From Bolinopsis microptera (Eukaryota; Ctenophora; Tentaculata; Lobata; Bolinopsidae), in contig NC_087073.1 in assembly GCF_026151205.1 (NCBI RefSeq), forward strand, positions 5,539,001-5,603,000: a stretch of 64,000 nt of DNA. Reading direction: 5' to 3'. The notes beneath the pieces were generated by a model. It was not told the origin of the DNA and did no database searches. It saw only the letters and a program-made list of their open reading frames with translations. The translations under genes were made by a program, and so were the position numbers. Position 1 is the first letter of the stretch, and each line of letters begins with the position of its first letter. This document shows positions 1-11,801 of the stretch, piece by piece.

Positions 1-68
1 TACTTATTCAAATTGTTCAATTATAATGTAAATGAAAGTTGCAGCTTTCAATATGAGAATAACAGTTT

Positions 69-312
69 TGGTCCCGGTCATCCCGGTCATCCCGGTCAAA
101 TCCCGGTCAAATCCCGGTCATCCCGGTAAAATTGGATTGTTGGTCCCGGTCCCGGTCCCGGTAAGATAGAAATCCCAGAAATTATTGGTCCCGGTCCCGG
201 TCCCGGTCACGGTAAATTGATAATCTCAGTCCCGGTCCCGGTCCCGGTCAAGTCACATTTTGTATCCCGGTCCCGGTCCCGGTTCCGGTCAGGCCTAAAA
301 TCATGTCCCGGT
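69..312. repeat. CCCGGT-rich clustered simple repeat
   Basis: Short runs of the hexamer CCCGGT (read as GGTCCC in the middle) come in clusters of two to six, separated by AT-rich stretches of about 20-25 bases, giving a rough higher-order spacing of 40-50 bases. The first cluster carries CCCGGT separated by CAT or CAAAT. No gene is visible here or in the following 650 bases to position 975. Confidence 0.8.
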
Positions 313-975
313 CACCTCCTGGCTTGCAATGAATGTCATCAAGAAACAACTTACAAACTGAAGAAGAAGAGAGATTTTGTTTTACAAAAATGAGCATACA
401 ACGAATACCTCAAAAGACTATAAGAGCATCCAATACCAACAAATTTAATCTTAATCAAATTATTACTGTTTCATTAAAATATACAGTATTAAATAGATGC
501 TTACAATTTGTAAAAAATCGATAAAAACAATTTTAAAATAAAAAACAAAGATTACGTAACTAAGATAAGCTAACTAAAGAAGCGTTTTATGATAAATGAT
601 GAATCACATAACTAATTGAATTGATCTCACAGTGCATGCACCCTTGGGAGTCGAGCTTACTCGTTGATTAGTGGATTGAAAAATTCGTGTATGAATGGTA
701 GATTCACACTACTGCACATCGACAACTCGCCTCTCCATCAGACATAAATGCTCAATCAATAATTAAGATAAACAAAGGTTAAAAAGCGTTACATTGGAGC
801 CATTAAAATAATATAGTCATATAACTATTAATAACGATTAATGGGTAAAAGAAACATTATCCAAACCCTTCACAGACACAAAATTATCATTACTATTGTA
901 TTGACGAAATTGATAAAGACATAAAGTACTAAGATCACGATACCACAGCGCTGGTTTTTAGTGTATTGATCAGTG

Positions 976-1896
976 TTAAGGGGGCATACCCCAAAACAGT
1001 GGTTTGTGCCGTCCAGACCAAATGACCTCATAGGCAGTTCAGTGACCTTCTAGCGCACCGTTTCCACACCAAAAAAAATTATTTTGAGAATTCCCATTTT
1101 TGTAATCGAGCATTTCCTGGTTAAGAGTGCAATTTTCGGAAAAAATTATTTTGTGGTTGAGACGCTATAAGTTAATTATTTCTTGCGGTATCGGGTTGAA
1201 ATTTTGCGTGATTTTTTATCTGCAAAGCCAAAAAATCACATTTTCTCCCATAACTTCAAAGGGAAGCATTTTAGGGTGTTTTGTTGTTCATAACTCATAT
1301 ATAAATGTGCTAGTTGCGGTTATTTTGCACACTTCAAAAAGTCACTAGCACATTCCTATCAAAATTTTAGAAAAATCAGTAAATATTAAAAACGAAAAAT
1401 GTGCCTAAATTTGTTGTTTGGCTTTGAGGTCCAATAGATCAGAAGGTGAATGAGTAAAAACATTTTTGAGGGCATCAAAAACTGCGCCAGAATTCAGAGA
1501 ACAATTTGATGTCAAGCATCAAATAATCCGATCTTCCCTGACTGACTTTTTGTTAAAATAAGCCTGAAAAGGACAATTTTAGCTTTTTGACTTTAAAAAT
1601 TCATAACACACCAGCCTTTTTGGATACGATATCAAGATTTTACACACACCTTGACATAGATGTGAATAAACGGCGAGCAAAATTTCAACCCGATACCGCA
1701 AGAAATAATTAACTTATAGCGTCTCAACCACAAAATAATTTTTTCCGAAAATTGCACTCTTAACCAGGAAATGCTCGATTACAAAAATGGGAATTCTCAA
1801 AATAATTTTTTCTGGTGTGGAAACGGTGCGCTAGAAGGTCACTGAACTGCCTATGAGGTCATTAGGTCTGGACAGATTTGGGGTATGCCCCCTTAA
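976..1896. mobile_element. TTAA-flanked inverted-repeat DNA element (piggyBac-type target), non-autonomous
   Basis: Positions 976-1206 and 1677-1896 are long imperfect inverted repeats of about 220-230 bases. The outer ends are GGGGGCATACC on the left and its complement on the right, each bordered by TTAA (976-979 and 1893-1896). The right arm lacks about 10-20 bases near its end relative to the left. The roughly 470-base centre has no transposase-sized frame. TTAA target sites are characteristic of piggyBac-type elements, so assignment to that superfamily is an inference from the target site and the lack of coding capacity. Confidence 0.75.
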
Positions 1897-2303
1897 GTAT
1901 CAGTGGTGTGTAGTGTTTATCATGTTCTATAATAGTACACAGTTTATTGAAGATACCAGTTTTACTGCAGTTAACGTCAGAGTTTCCCCTCTATGTGTCC
2001 GTATTGTATAACAGAGTGACACAGCTCAGTATTAGCAGCAGTATTTTCCTTATCCTCCCTGTTATCAGAGTTATTGTCTTTAATTAGTTCCTTCAAACAC
2101 TCTGATCAACTGCTCGCTTTTGAGCTAAGGTAAACAACCAGTCTTATCTTAGAAGAAGACATAAGGTAACGGATCCGTTTAAACTTCACGTCTCCCGTCG
2201 GTGAATATCCTTTGTGATGAGTGCCATTATAAAACTGGTTTGACCCCCAATACCAGTATCTGGAGGTTGTATCTTTACACGGTTTACCGTACCATGTTAT
2301 CGG
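1897..2303. other. Intergenic, no gene seen
   Basis: There is no supported coding region or repeat between the TTAA element and the stop codon of the BTB gene. The 3' untranslated region of the BTB gene probably lies here, because that gene runs leftwards. Confidence 0.5.
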
Positions 2304-3800
2304 CTAATCCTTCCTATTATAACTATCTGTATGTATATCTAGAGCCAGGTGAAAATCCCCTATCACAGAAGATGTTTCTTCGTGAAAATGTAGATCATCA
2401 GGGTAGAGGTCAGGATCAGTAACAAGCTGTATATTGAAAGAATCATCTTGTTCACCCGAAGCAGCAGTAACACGCAGGATGAAGCCACAGTGCCCCTCTC
2501 TTTGACAGTCAAATCTACCCAATCTATCCTGTTTAAATTTAAACTTGATGTCGTGATCTCTACTAAATAGTGCATCAGGTGTGTATTCAGAGGTAGAAAC
2601 GATACGATTATAGCTGAGCTTATTTTCAGTTACCATGTGGACACTCTTTAGTATCTTAGCAGTGAAACCACCATATACCGGATAATTCTTGTATTCCGTA
2701 TCAATGTACTCACGAGGTAAAGGATCCCAACCTCTACTTGTCATGATATCAGAAAACTTAGTCACAAATTGGTTTGTGATTGTAACAAATGGATTGTTAG
2801 TGCGAGCATCATATTTATCATACAACCAGCAGGTAACAGCATCGTAGAAAATGTAGCTGTTTATTACAAGTGGAGATTCTTCTAAGAAGGTTGCAAGAGT
2901 GTCCTGATCGATAATATCTTGCAACTGTTGAAAATTGTGGAATAAGTAAGGAACAGACCCTGCCTTTTTACCCACTTCTTGATTTTCAAACGAAAGACTA
3001 CAAAAGCGTGTTAAAAGGCCAAGAATCAACTTGAAATCCTCTTTTGATGGATTGTCGATACTCTTCAATTTTTCAATTAATTCCAGATACAAAGGCTTGT
3101 GAGCTGCTTGACGAGACATAAAAGTCAGTCTTTCCAGTATGTACCGAGTCTTGGGTTCAATAACACAATTGTTATTTTCTAGGTTATTTACTAGAACTTT
3201 TATCAGAATGTATTCCTCATTTCCTGTCATCTCGATTATCACATCAAGAGTTGTTGAAGGGCAAGATGTTATATCACTGAGATACTTTGTTACAAAATGT
3301 TCAGTGAACGTGGTCAGGGATGTAAACTTTGTGATAACTAATTCAACAAAGTTTCTCTTTTTTAGTGTAATGAACATGAACATTGCCTCTTCAAACACAA
3401 ACAGTTGCTCAGTATAGTTGTTCACTTTTACAGTTTCTGTTAAAGATTTGAAGTATTTGTAGCATCTGTCAACAATCCAAGCAACATCAAAAACATGGCC
3501 CATTTTGTTCACCTCACGAAAATTAGACCTTGAGATCTTCTTTACGTCCCCAGAATATGAAGCCTCAAGAAAACATTGAACTGCATCTTTGGAGAAATCT
3601 TGTACTTCAATAGTGGATTGAAAAAGATTTGTAGTTAAATCCTCAATAACTGGGCTGTTGTAAGAGATTATCATAGAGTTGGCTAGAAGTTCTTCTCCAC
3701 TTTCAAGAAGAAACTTGAGATTACTGTGTGATGGAGATCCTAGATATTGGACCCCAAAATCCATGGGTACCTGAACTTTTGGGATTATCAACGTCATCAT
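2304..3800 (-). CDS. BTB/POZ-domain protein, single exon (498 aa)
   Basis: An uninterrupted 498-residue frame. Residues about 24-130 look like a BTB/POZ fold: a hydrophobic beta strand, LANSMIISYNSPVIEDL as the typical 'do not express until the threshold' helix pair, then DFSKDAVQCFLEASYSGDV as the canonical BTB helix. A helical BACK-like stretch follows to about residue 290. The C-terminal 200 residues, rich in beta-type segments, carry no signature I recognise; no kelch repeats are evident. BTB proteins of this layout commonly act as cullin-3 substrate adaptors, but the substrate is unknown. The gene has no introns, unlike most genes in the window, which suggests a retrocopy or an expanded single-exon family. 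The start is the first Met of MMTLIIPKV; the second Met is equally possible. Confidence 0.75.
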   Translation of the reverse strand: MMTLIIPKVQVPMDFGVQYLGSPSHSNLKFLLESGEELLANSMIISYNSPVIEDLTTNLFQSTIEVQDFSKDAVQCFLEASYSGDVKKISRSNFREVNKMGHVFDVAWIVDRCYKYFKSLTETVKVNNYTEQLFVFEEAMFMFITLKKRNFVELVITKFTSLTTFTEHFVTKYLSDITSCPSTTLDVIIEMTGNEEYILIKVLVNNLENNNCVIEPKTRYILERLTFMSRQAAHKPLYLELIEKLKSIDNPSKEDFKLILGLLTRFCSLSFENQEVGKKAGSVPYLFHNFQQLQDIIDQDTLATFLEESPLVINSYIFYDAVTCWLYDKYDARTNNPFVTITNQFVTKFSDIMTSRGWDPLPREYIDTEYKNYPVYGGFTAKILKSVHMVTENKLSYNRIVSTSEYTPDALFSRDHDIKFKFKQDRLGRFDCQREGHCGFILRVTAASGEQDDSFNIQLVTDPDLYPDDLHFHEETSSVIGDFHLALDIHTDSYNRKD

Positions 3801-4776
3801 AGCAAGCTACTGTGAGAAATATCTTGTTAGTCATTGATTAGGAATCGTTAGAATTATCTCAGTCATTGGCTTCAAAGTTATCTTACACTAGGAACTTAAC
3901 GATAGACATTAAGAATCTTAAAGTTCCTAGTGCAATAATATCATAATTTAAGATATTTAAGTCTTTAAAATTATTATTGAAGCCCTGTGCTATTGAAGTA
4001 CTACAAACATTTTTTCATTAGAGCTATTTTCAATCACTAACTTACAACAATTTATGGGCGATATACCAATACAGCAGAATCGTGCAGCTGAATAGTACAG
4101 CAGTATAGTGCAGCTGTCATCAATTATGTTTGTTATATTATTATAATTAAAATGTATGTATGAAGGTACCTCCTATCTAATTTTAGAGTGTAGAAAATTT
4201 TCAATTTTCAACTTATCGAAATTTTATTATCGACTGGTTTAACATATTACATGGGCTGATGCATCAGATCTGGTGTGCAGTAATGTGTAAACTAAATATG
4301 ACAAGAAAAATGGCCAATGATATCATAAAGTGCATTAACCCTAAGGAGTCGAGACACGTGCATTCAAGAATTAATCTTCCGACTTTGGAGGGCAGTTTGG
4401 ATATGGTTGTCAGGAATTTAGGGCCACCAATAAAACAGAAGTATCTCATTAATAAACATTTAAATTATTTCACAATATAATTTAGATCAAACCTTGTAAT
4501 ATCTTTATATCTGTGATCTTAGTCCTTATTATTAATTCATATTTACAAACCTAACTCAGACTCAAATTACATTGTAATATTATTAGCTGACACTGAATGA
4601 TGAAGCAGCTAAAAGCTTTGAAAGTCCATCAATTAATGGATGAATGATATCAAAACTTACTAAAATCAAAAATTGGATCAAAAATTGTATAGAACTTGTA
4701 AATTATAACAAAAATCCGAGGTGTTCTGCCACAAAATTGCACATAAAAACATGAGAGCGTTTCTGAATATCGCGCC
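3801..4776. other. Intergenic, no supported gene; short hairpin near 3886-3934
   Basis: Between the BTB gene and the isomerase array there is AT-rich sequence. CACTAGGAACTT (about 3887-3898) is repeated in inverted orientation near 3923-3934 as a small stem with a loop of roughly 25 bases. Short open frames at 4259-4480 have no family resemblance and are not called as genes. Confidence 0.5.
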
Positions 4777-7019
4777 TTATTTCTTTCTGTTCATGAAGTT
4801 CATTATGGCAGTCATACACTCGTCTGACAGCCAGCGTTCCCTAAGCACTTCACATTCTCGAGCATTGACTTCCAAGAGTTTCTCGTTAAGCTCGTGACGA
4901 ATAAGACCTTTACTTATTCTCATCGACTGCAAAAATATGTAATTGTTTCCTTTATATGAAGCTTGATAAAGTACATACATTTTGATTGTTTCGACAGAAA
5001 CATTTAAAAATCAAGAAAGTTCTTGAAAACCAAAACATAAAAAGGTGAAAATAATAAATACCTGTGGAGGAAGGGATGCCATGTGTTTGACGACCTTGTC
5101 CACCTCGTCTCTAAACCTATCCTCAGAGAAGATCCTGGTCACCAAACCACCATCACATGCTTCCTGTGCTGTGATCTGTCTCTCCGTTAATAACATCTCG
5201 TTAGCCTGGTAATATTGGGACATATTAGAAATTAGGGAGATCAGCTGCTGTTCATGACACAGTTTAATGTTTTTGTTTGTTTCAAAGAACTGTTTAAGTT
5301 CTGAATTTTATATAGCGTAGTTATATTTCCAACAAATAATTACAACCGAGGTTTTCTTATCGTCACGATTTGTCACGATAACACTATTTCTAGTCTGAGA
5401 CTCACCTTAGCAAAGCCGAATGTTCTAGGAAAGATAAAGCTGGAGCAGCCTTCAGGCGACTGTCCGAGACTGACGAAGGGAGTTTTAAAAGTAGCATTGT
5501 CAGTGCAATACACTAAATCACATAGTCCAAGTGTAGTGACTGGTATTCCAATGGCTGGTCCGTTTACTGCTGCTATCAGAGGCTTTGGGAACTTTATCAT
5601 CGCATCACAGAAATGGCTGAAAGTTGAAGGGCTTATAAAATTGGTCATTTCATGTAGCCTCGTAAATTAAAATAATATGTAGAGTGTAGACTCGTGTTCA
5701 CACATTCTTAATCATATTAAATCAGCAGATGCAATGTACAGACAGTGTGATACTATTCCATTGTTGTATTAAACTTTATTTCAAGAGTAAAAAGAGATTC
5801 GTGGTCATGAATCATATTCGACATAACATAGCCCCCACAATGTGATCGGTTATTTACCGCAGGCGTTTCCCTGAGGGCAAGTCCTGCTGCCAAGAAGCAA
5901 GGCCTACCTTTTCTCCTTCCGCTCCTCGGCTCCTGAGGTTTTCATGAGCCTTTTCTTTCCAATGAGCGGACTATGCTATGTCATATTGTAACTACATATT
6001 CATATAAATAGCAGTTATATAATTATAAGTATGAAAAAACTAAACTATAACCCTAATGGCTAAAACTTACTTCAAAACGTTCTTTCCGTTGAGCGCCATT
6101 TCCTGAGGACCTCCAGCGGGCATGTTTTTGGTGAAATTGCTGAGGTCATTTCCTGCACAGTACCACTTACCTGTGCCAGTAAGGACAGCAACTTTAACAG
6201 AAGGATCTTCAGCGTGTGCTATTAAAGAATCAGCAATACCAGTGTACATCTGAGTGCAGTTTCGTTAATATTTTACTAAAACTCATATTTATATCAATCC
6301 ACCTGGGTACTGTTTCGTTTGACCATAATTTATCTCATGATACAAATTGTGTAAAGCACTTGATAAAGAATGCTCTAAAAATCCACCAGAATTTTGGTGA
6401 TAGAATTGGTACCTCCCAAGTAAGAGCGTTGAACTTCTCGGGTCTGTTAAGTCTAATTGTCAAAACACCAGCCTCAGTGGTTACATCTAACCCTGCAACT
6501 GTGCCTGCTGGTGCTGCAGCTGGTGCTGGTTCCTCTGACCCAGCCAGCTCTGCTACAAATGCAATGTATTCTTCTTTAGCTTGATCCTGAGTCATATCTC
6601 CTAAACCTTTCCAGACGTCGTATTTTGCTTTCGCTACGAAGTTGAACCCTCCCGGCTTTGGAATGTTGCATGATCCTACGTTAGCCTGGAATTGGGAGTC
6701 TTATGAGATTTTAATAAAAAAAAAAGTGAAAATTCATAAGGATTTTTATCTATTTTTATTAAGTTTAAGATGAGGCTAGAAATGAGACCAGGACTTTTGT
6801 TGCAGTGCCCAGATTATAATGATAGAACTTGGTCACTGGTTTTAAATTTACCTGCTTGAAAAGACCGTATATTTTGAGTTTAGCAGCATTTCCCGGGTCT
6901 TCAGTAAGAGTGTTAAGTTTTACTTGAGCTGCTTCAAAACGAGAGCCTATGTCACTGAAACACCTGATACCTCCCAACCTAGCTGGAGTCACGAAACTTC
7001 TTGATAACAAACTCAACAT
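4777..7019 (-). CDS. ECI2: ACBP-enoyl-CoA delta isomerase (ECI2-like), array copy 1
   Basis: Six exons join in phase: 7019-6852, 6685-6413, 6249-6071, 5616-5406, 5205-5062 and 4926-4777, giving 374 residues (family about 390). Residues 1-22 are Arg/Ser-rich and fit a mitochondrial presequence. An acyl-CoA-binding (ACBP) domain follows ([10 protein letters not shown], then [20 protein letters not shown]), then an Ala/Pro linker and a crotonase fold. [15 protein letters not shown] forms the oxyanion-hole region, and [11 protein letters not shown] carries the Glu used as catalytic base in ECI enzymes. The family moves cis/trans-3 double bonds of unsaturated acyl-CoA to trans-2 for beta-oxidation. 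The C-terminus is NRKK, not the SKL peroxisomal signal of vertebrate ECI2. This copy is the most divergent of the three full copies in exon 3. The copy is intact and downstream-most of a head-to-tail array. Confidence 0.9.
5821..5985. mobile_element. Possible MITE in intron 3 of isomerase copy 1
   Basis: Intron 3 of copy 1 is 454 bases, against 158 and 146 in copies 2 and 3. The extra DNA has imperfect terminal inverted repeats of about 20 bases: ACATAACATAGCCC at the left and the complement of ACATAGCATAGTCC at the right. A polypyrimidine stretch inside it (5911-5925, TTCTCCTTCCGCTCC) recurs at the breakpoint of truncated copy 4. The boundaries are approximate and the class is unknown. Confidence 0.4.
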
Positions 7020-7445
7020 CTTACTGCTATTATATTATTGTTGTTGGATGGTTCGTTTCTGTATAACTGTACATAAACTATTTAATACTAAACCTTGATG
7101 GTGAAAAGATTATAATTTGATTTCAAGCGATTCACCTTTGAAGTTCGCGATACATAATGTAATAATGTTAAGAACTACCGTAGATCCCAATTACCATTAT
7201 TACAAATTCTTCGCTCAGTTATCTTAATTTGTATAAAAATCAACTAAATCAAAAATGACAGTATAGATCAACATTAAACATCACAATGTTATAAAAATGT
7301 AAATAAACTTTGTCATTACAAAAAAACCATCTGAATGGTATTTAACATAATAAAAATCAATTAATCATCCCAATATAAATCACAAAAATCTGAGGTATTT
7401 TGCCGCAACAACGTCACATAAAAAGAACTAATTCTGAATATCGCA

Positions 7446-9385
7446 TTATTTCTTTCTATTGAGGAAGTTCATTATAGCAGTCATACACTCGTCTGACAGC
7501 CAGCGTTCCCTAAGCACCTCACATTCTCGAGCATTGACTTCCAAGAGTTTCTCGTTAAGCTCGTGACGAATAAGACCTTTACTTATTCTCATCGACTGCA
7601 AAAAGTTATTGGTAATGTTCTTCCTTGCGAGATAAGTTCCTTTTAAAAACTATACCTAGTACAGAAAATATTGAATTTTCAAAAAATAAAGAAAATAATT
7701 CCGAAAACCCCCTAGATATATACAAAATCGGTACCTGTGGAGGAAGGGATGCCATGTGTTTGACGACCTTGTCCACCTCGTCTCTAAACCTATCCTCAGA
7801 GAAGATCCTGGTCACCAAACCACCATCACATGCTTCCTGTGCTGTGATCTGTCTCTCCGTTAATAACATCTCGTTAGCCTGGTAATATTGGGAGATATTA
7901 GGGAGACGAGATGGGATAATGTTTTATAGTAATTGGTAGTCTACTGTGTTCTTGTGAACAGCAGACAAACGTTTTGTAAGTTTCAATCTTTCACGATAAC
8001 ACTATTTCTAGTCTGAGCCTCACCTTGGCAAAGCCGAAAGTTCTAGGGAAAGATAAAGCTGGAGCAGCCTTCAGGCGACTGTCCGAGACTGACGAAGGGA
8101 GTTTTAAAAGTAGCATTGTCAGTGCAATACACTAAATCACATAGTCCAAGTGTAGTGACTGGTATTCCAATTGCTGGTCCGTTTACTGCTGCTATCAGAG
8201 GCTTTGGGAACTTTATCATCGCATCACAGAAGTCACTGAAATGTACCATGATTTTGACAACAAAATAAGAATGTGAAAACAAACTTCGTATATTTCGATA
8301 ATTTAAAACAACTTAATCAATCAATACGTTAATAAAATAATATGCTAAAATCCAAGTTTTTCATATTTTGAATTATTACGATTTCATTCTTACTTCAAAA
8401 CTTTCTGCGCAGTCGAGGCCATCTCTTGGGGTCCTCCAGGAGGCATGTTTTTAGTAAAATTGCTGAGATCATTCCCAGAACTGTACCACTTTCCAGTACC
8501 AGTAAGAACAGCAACTTTAATGGAAGGGTCCTCAGCTACAGCGTTCAAAGCGTCTCCTATTGCTGTATACATCTGCAGGAACAAGCTTTCAGACGAATAA
8601 CGTTAAGCATAAAAAGTAATTCATACAATGCAAAACTAGTAGAAGCTTTCAAATCTTGATATTATATGACACGATCAGACTTTTCAAGGCTTTTCAAGAG
8701 TTCAAAGCAACAGCTCCCTTGAAGAAGAAAATAAGCACGCTTGATATCTATGATTTTGGGACAGGATTCAGATCACAATTTTCACTTACCGGCCAAGTAA
8801 GGGCGTTGAATTTCTCTGGTCTGTTAAGTCTTATTGTCAAAACACCCTCCTCAGTGGTTACATCTAACCCTGCAACAGTGCCTGCTGGTGCTGCAGCTGG
8901 TGCTGGTTCCTCTGATCCGGCTAGCTCTGCTACAAATGCAATGTATTCTTCTTTAGCTTGATCCTGAGTCATATCACCTAAACCCTTCCAGACGTCGTAC
9001 TTTGCTTTCGCTACGAAGTTGAACCCGCCCGGCTTTGGAATGTTGCATGATCCTACGTTAGCCTGGAATTGGGAGTCTTATGAGATTTTAATAAAGAACT
9101 GTGAAAATTCAGAGGGTTGCTCTCCATTTTTATCAAGTTTCAGATCATGCTAGAAATGGGGCCAGGATTTTTGTGAAAATGATAATGATAGAACTTGGTC
9201 ACTGGTTTTAAATTTACCTGCTTGAAAAGACCGTAAATTTTGAGTTTCGCAGCATTTCCCGGGTCTTCAGTAAGAGTGTTAAGTTTTACTTGAGCTGCTT
9301 CAAAACGAGAGCCTATGTCACTGAAACATCTGATACTTCCAAATCTAGCTGGAGTCACGAAACTTCTTGACAACAAACTCAACAT
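7446..9385 (-). pseudogene. ACBP-enoyl-CoA delta isomerase (ECI2-like), array copy 2, frameshifted in exon 4
   Basis: The six-exon structure matches copy 1: 9385-9218, 9062-8790, 8572-8394, 8235-8024, 7878-7735 and 7595-7446. The splice sites and ACBP plus crotonase domains are conserved, with [15 protein letters not shown] and SPEGCSS present. Exon 4 is 212 bases instead of 211. One extra G in the run at about 8045-8047 turns the codons after SSFIFP into a stop, just past the catalytic Glu and before the C-terminal third. The remaining exons 5 and 6 are otherwise intact. Either this copy is a very young pseudogene or the extra base is an assembly or sequencing error in a short homopolymer. 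Upstream sequence near the start codon is shared with copy 1. Confidence 0.8.
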
Positions 9386-9855
9386 CTTACTGCTATTATA
9401 TTATTATGTTGGATGGTTTTTACTGCATTACTTTATAAATTAATCAATATTAAATAATTGATGGTAAAAAGGAGCTATTTTGATTTCATTCGATTCATCT
9501 TGGAAGTTCATGTTACATCTTTGAAAGACGAGACTTCCACTTGCTACTATTAAAAGTTTCCAGACAAAAATCTTAATTGATATAAAATTGAACAAATCAA
9601 AAATGACAGAAAAATGTACAGCCCCATATTACAATAAAAATTAATATAAATCTTAAAACATAAAATCATGAAATCATTAACTGATAATTGCATTGAAGAT
9701 TATAGCTGCGTCATATTCAATATTCATGCAGCCTGCATGATATATTATATAAACATAAATTCCCGGCCAATCATCCGAATGTAAAAAATCACAAAAATCT
9801 GAAGTATCTTGCTGTAAAGATGGCACATAAAAGAGAAACATTTCTAAATTTCGCT

Positions 9856-11801
9856 TTATTTGTTTCTGTTGAGGAATTTCATTATGGCCGTCATACATTC
9901 GTCTGACACCCAGCGTTCGCGAAGTATCTCGCATTCTCGAGCATTGACTTCCAAGAGTTTCTCGTTAAGCTCGTGACGAATTAGACCTTTACTTATTCTC
10001 ATCGACTGCAAAATTAGTTGATCATTCCCTTTTTTGCTAGTGTAGAAAATGTTGAATATTTTCAATAGTACAATTAATACAAATACATTTCAAAAAATAT
10101 ACCCCAAAACATAAAAAGATGAAAATAATCGGTACCTGTGGAGGAAGGGATGCCATGTGTTTGACAACCTTGTCCACCTCGTCTCTAAATCTATCCTCAG
10201 AGAAGATCCTGGTCACCAAACCACCATCACATGCTTCCTGTGCTGTGATCTGTCTCTCCGTTAATAACATCTCGTTAGCCTGGTAATATTGGGAGATATT
10301 AGGGAACTCAGCAGTCAGCTGTTCATCATATTAGCAATTAGGGAGATCAGTCGATAATTATTGGAAGTCTCGAAGCACTGTTTCAGTATTGCAGATCTTA
10401 GTATCTCATATTGACGTAACTTTATTTCGAAACGATAACAAGCAAATTCTCCTTCTCTTGAAATATTATTTCTAGTCCGAGCCTCACCTTAGCAAAGCCG
10501 AGAATCCTGGGGAATGTAAAGCTGGAGCAACCTTCAGGCGACTGTCCGAGACTGACGAAGGGAGTTTTAAAAGTAGCATTGTCAGTGCAATACACTAAAT
10601 CACATAGTCCAAGTGCGGTCACGGGTAATCCGAAGGCTGATCCATTCACTGCTGCTATCAGAGGTTTTGGGAACTTTATTATCGCATTACAGCAGTCTCT
10701 GAAATGCGACAAGATTTTAGAGAAGAACTACAATCTAAATAGACATTAGGAATGACAGAAAATGTTCTGATGTTTTGTGACCTGTGTATCGATATTCTAT
10801 GCTAATTTATCAGAAATTCGGTACTATTAGGGATTAACTCTTACATCAAAATTTTCTGTGAAGTCGAGGCCATCTCCTGGGGTCCTCCAGGAGGCATATT
10901 CTTAGTAAAATTGCTGAGATCATTTCCAGAACTGTACCACTTTCCAGTACCAGTAAGAACAGCAACTTTAATGGAAGGGTCCTCAGCTACAGCGTTCAAA
11001 ACGTCTCCTATTGCTGTATACATCTGCAGGAACAAGCTTTCTAAATGTCTTTAACAAGCAGAACCTGTCAGCTCTTGACAATATCACACTTTTCTCGTTT
11101 TCTAAAAGCATAGAGCAGCAACAGCTCAGGTAGCTCCACTAGAACAAGAAAACATGACACGTGATGTATGACACGTGATGTATCACATATGACACTAAGA
11201 TTCATATCACAACTTTCACTTACCGGTCCGGTCAGAGCGTTGAGCTTATCGGGTCTATTGAGTCTTATTGTCAAAACACCCTCCTCAGTGGTTACATCTA
11301 ACCCTGCAACAGTGCCTGCTGGTGCTGCAGCTGGTGCTGGTTCCTCTGACCCAGCCAGCTCTGCTACAAATGCTATGTATTCTTCTTTAGCTTGATCCTG
11401 AGTCATATCTCCTAAACCCTTCCAGACGTCGTACTTTGCTTTCGCTACGAAGTTGAACCCTCCCGGCTTTGGAATGTTGCATGGTCCTACGTTAGCCTGG
11501 AATTTGGTATACTAAAAATTAAGTTAAAAATTATGGTAAAATGTTAGAAAGTAGAAAGTTTTTGTTTTCACGAAGTCCATTATAGGAGGAATGATCATAC
11601 TATCATAGGATTTGGTTATTAGTTTAAATTTACCTGTTTAAAAAGCCCGTATATTTTGAGTTTAGCAGAATTTCCCGGGTCTTCAGTAAGAGTGTTAAGT
11701 TTTACTTGAGCTGCTTCAAAACGAGAGCCTATGTCACTGAAACATCTGATACCTCTCAACCTAGCTGGATTCACGAAACTACGTGACAATGACAATAACA
11801 T
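9856..11801 (-). CDS. ECI2: ACBP-enoyl-CoA delta isomerase (ECI2-like), array copy 3
   Basis: Six in-phase exons: 11801-11634, 11496-11224, 11023-10845, 10698-10488, 10279-10136 and 10005-9856, encoding 374 residues. The layout is presequence ([15 protein letters not shown]), ACBP domain, Ala/Pro linker, crotonase domain with [13 protein letters not shown], and [11 protein letters not shown] with the catalytic Glu. The start was taken at 11801 because it aligns with the start of the other copies; an in-frame upstream Met exists at 11858. Exon 4 here differs most from the other copies ([13 protein letters not shown] in place of [13 protein letters not shown]). The end is NRNK with no SKL signal, so a mitochondrial location is inferred. 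It should catalyse the same 3-enoyl-CoA to 2-enoyl-CoA isomerisation as its neighbours. Confidence 0.9.

Noticed and set aside
2201-2422. Plus-strand frame overlapping the BTB gene end
   Set aside because: It is antisense to the well-supported 498-residue BTB frame.
4259-4480. Overlapping small frames on both strands
   Set aside because: Mutually overlapping frames of about 60-73 codons with no conserved motif; probably chance.
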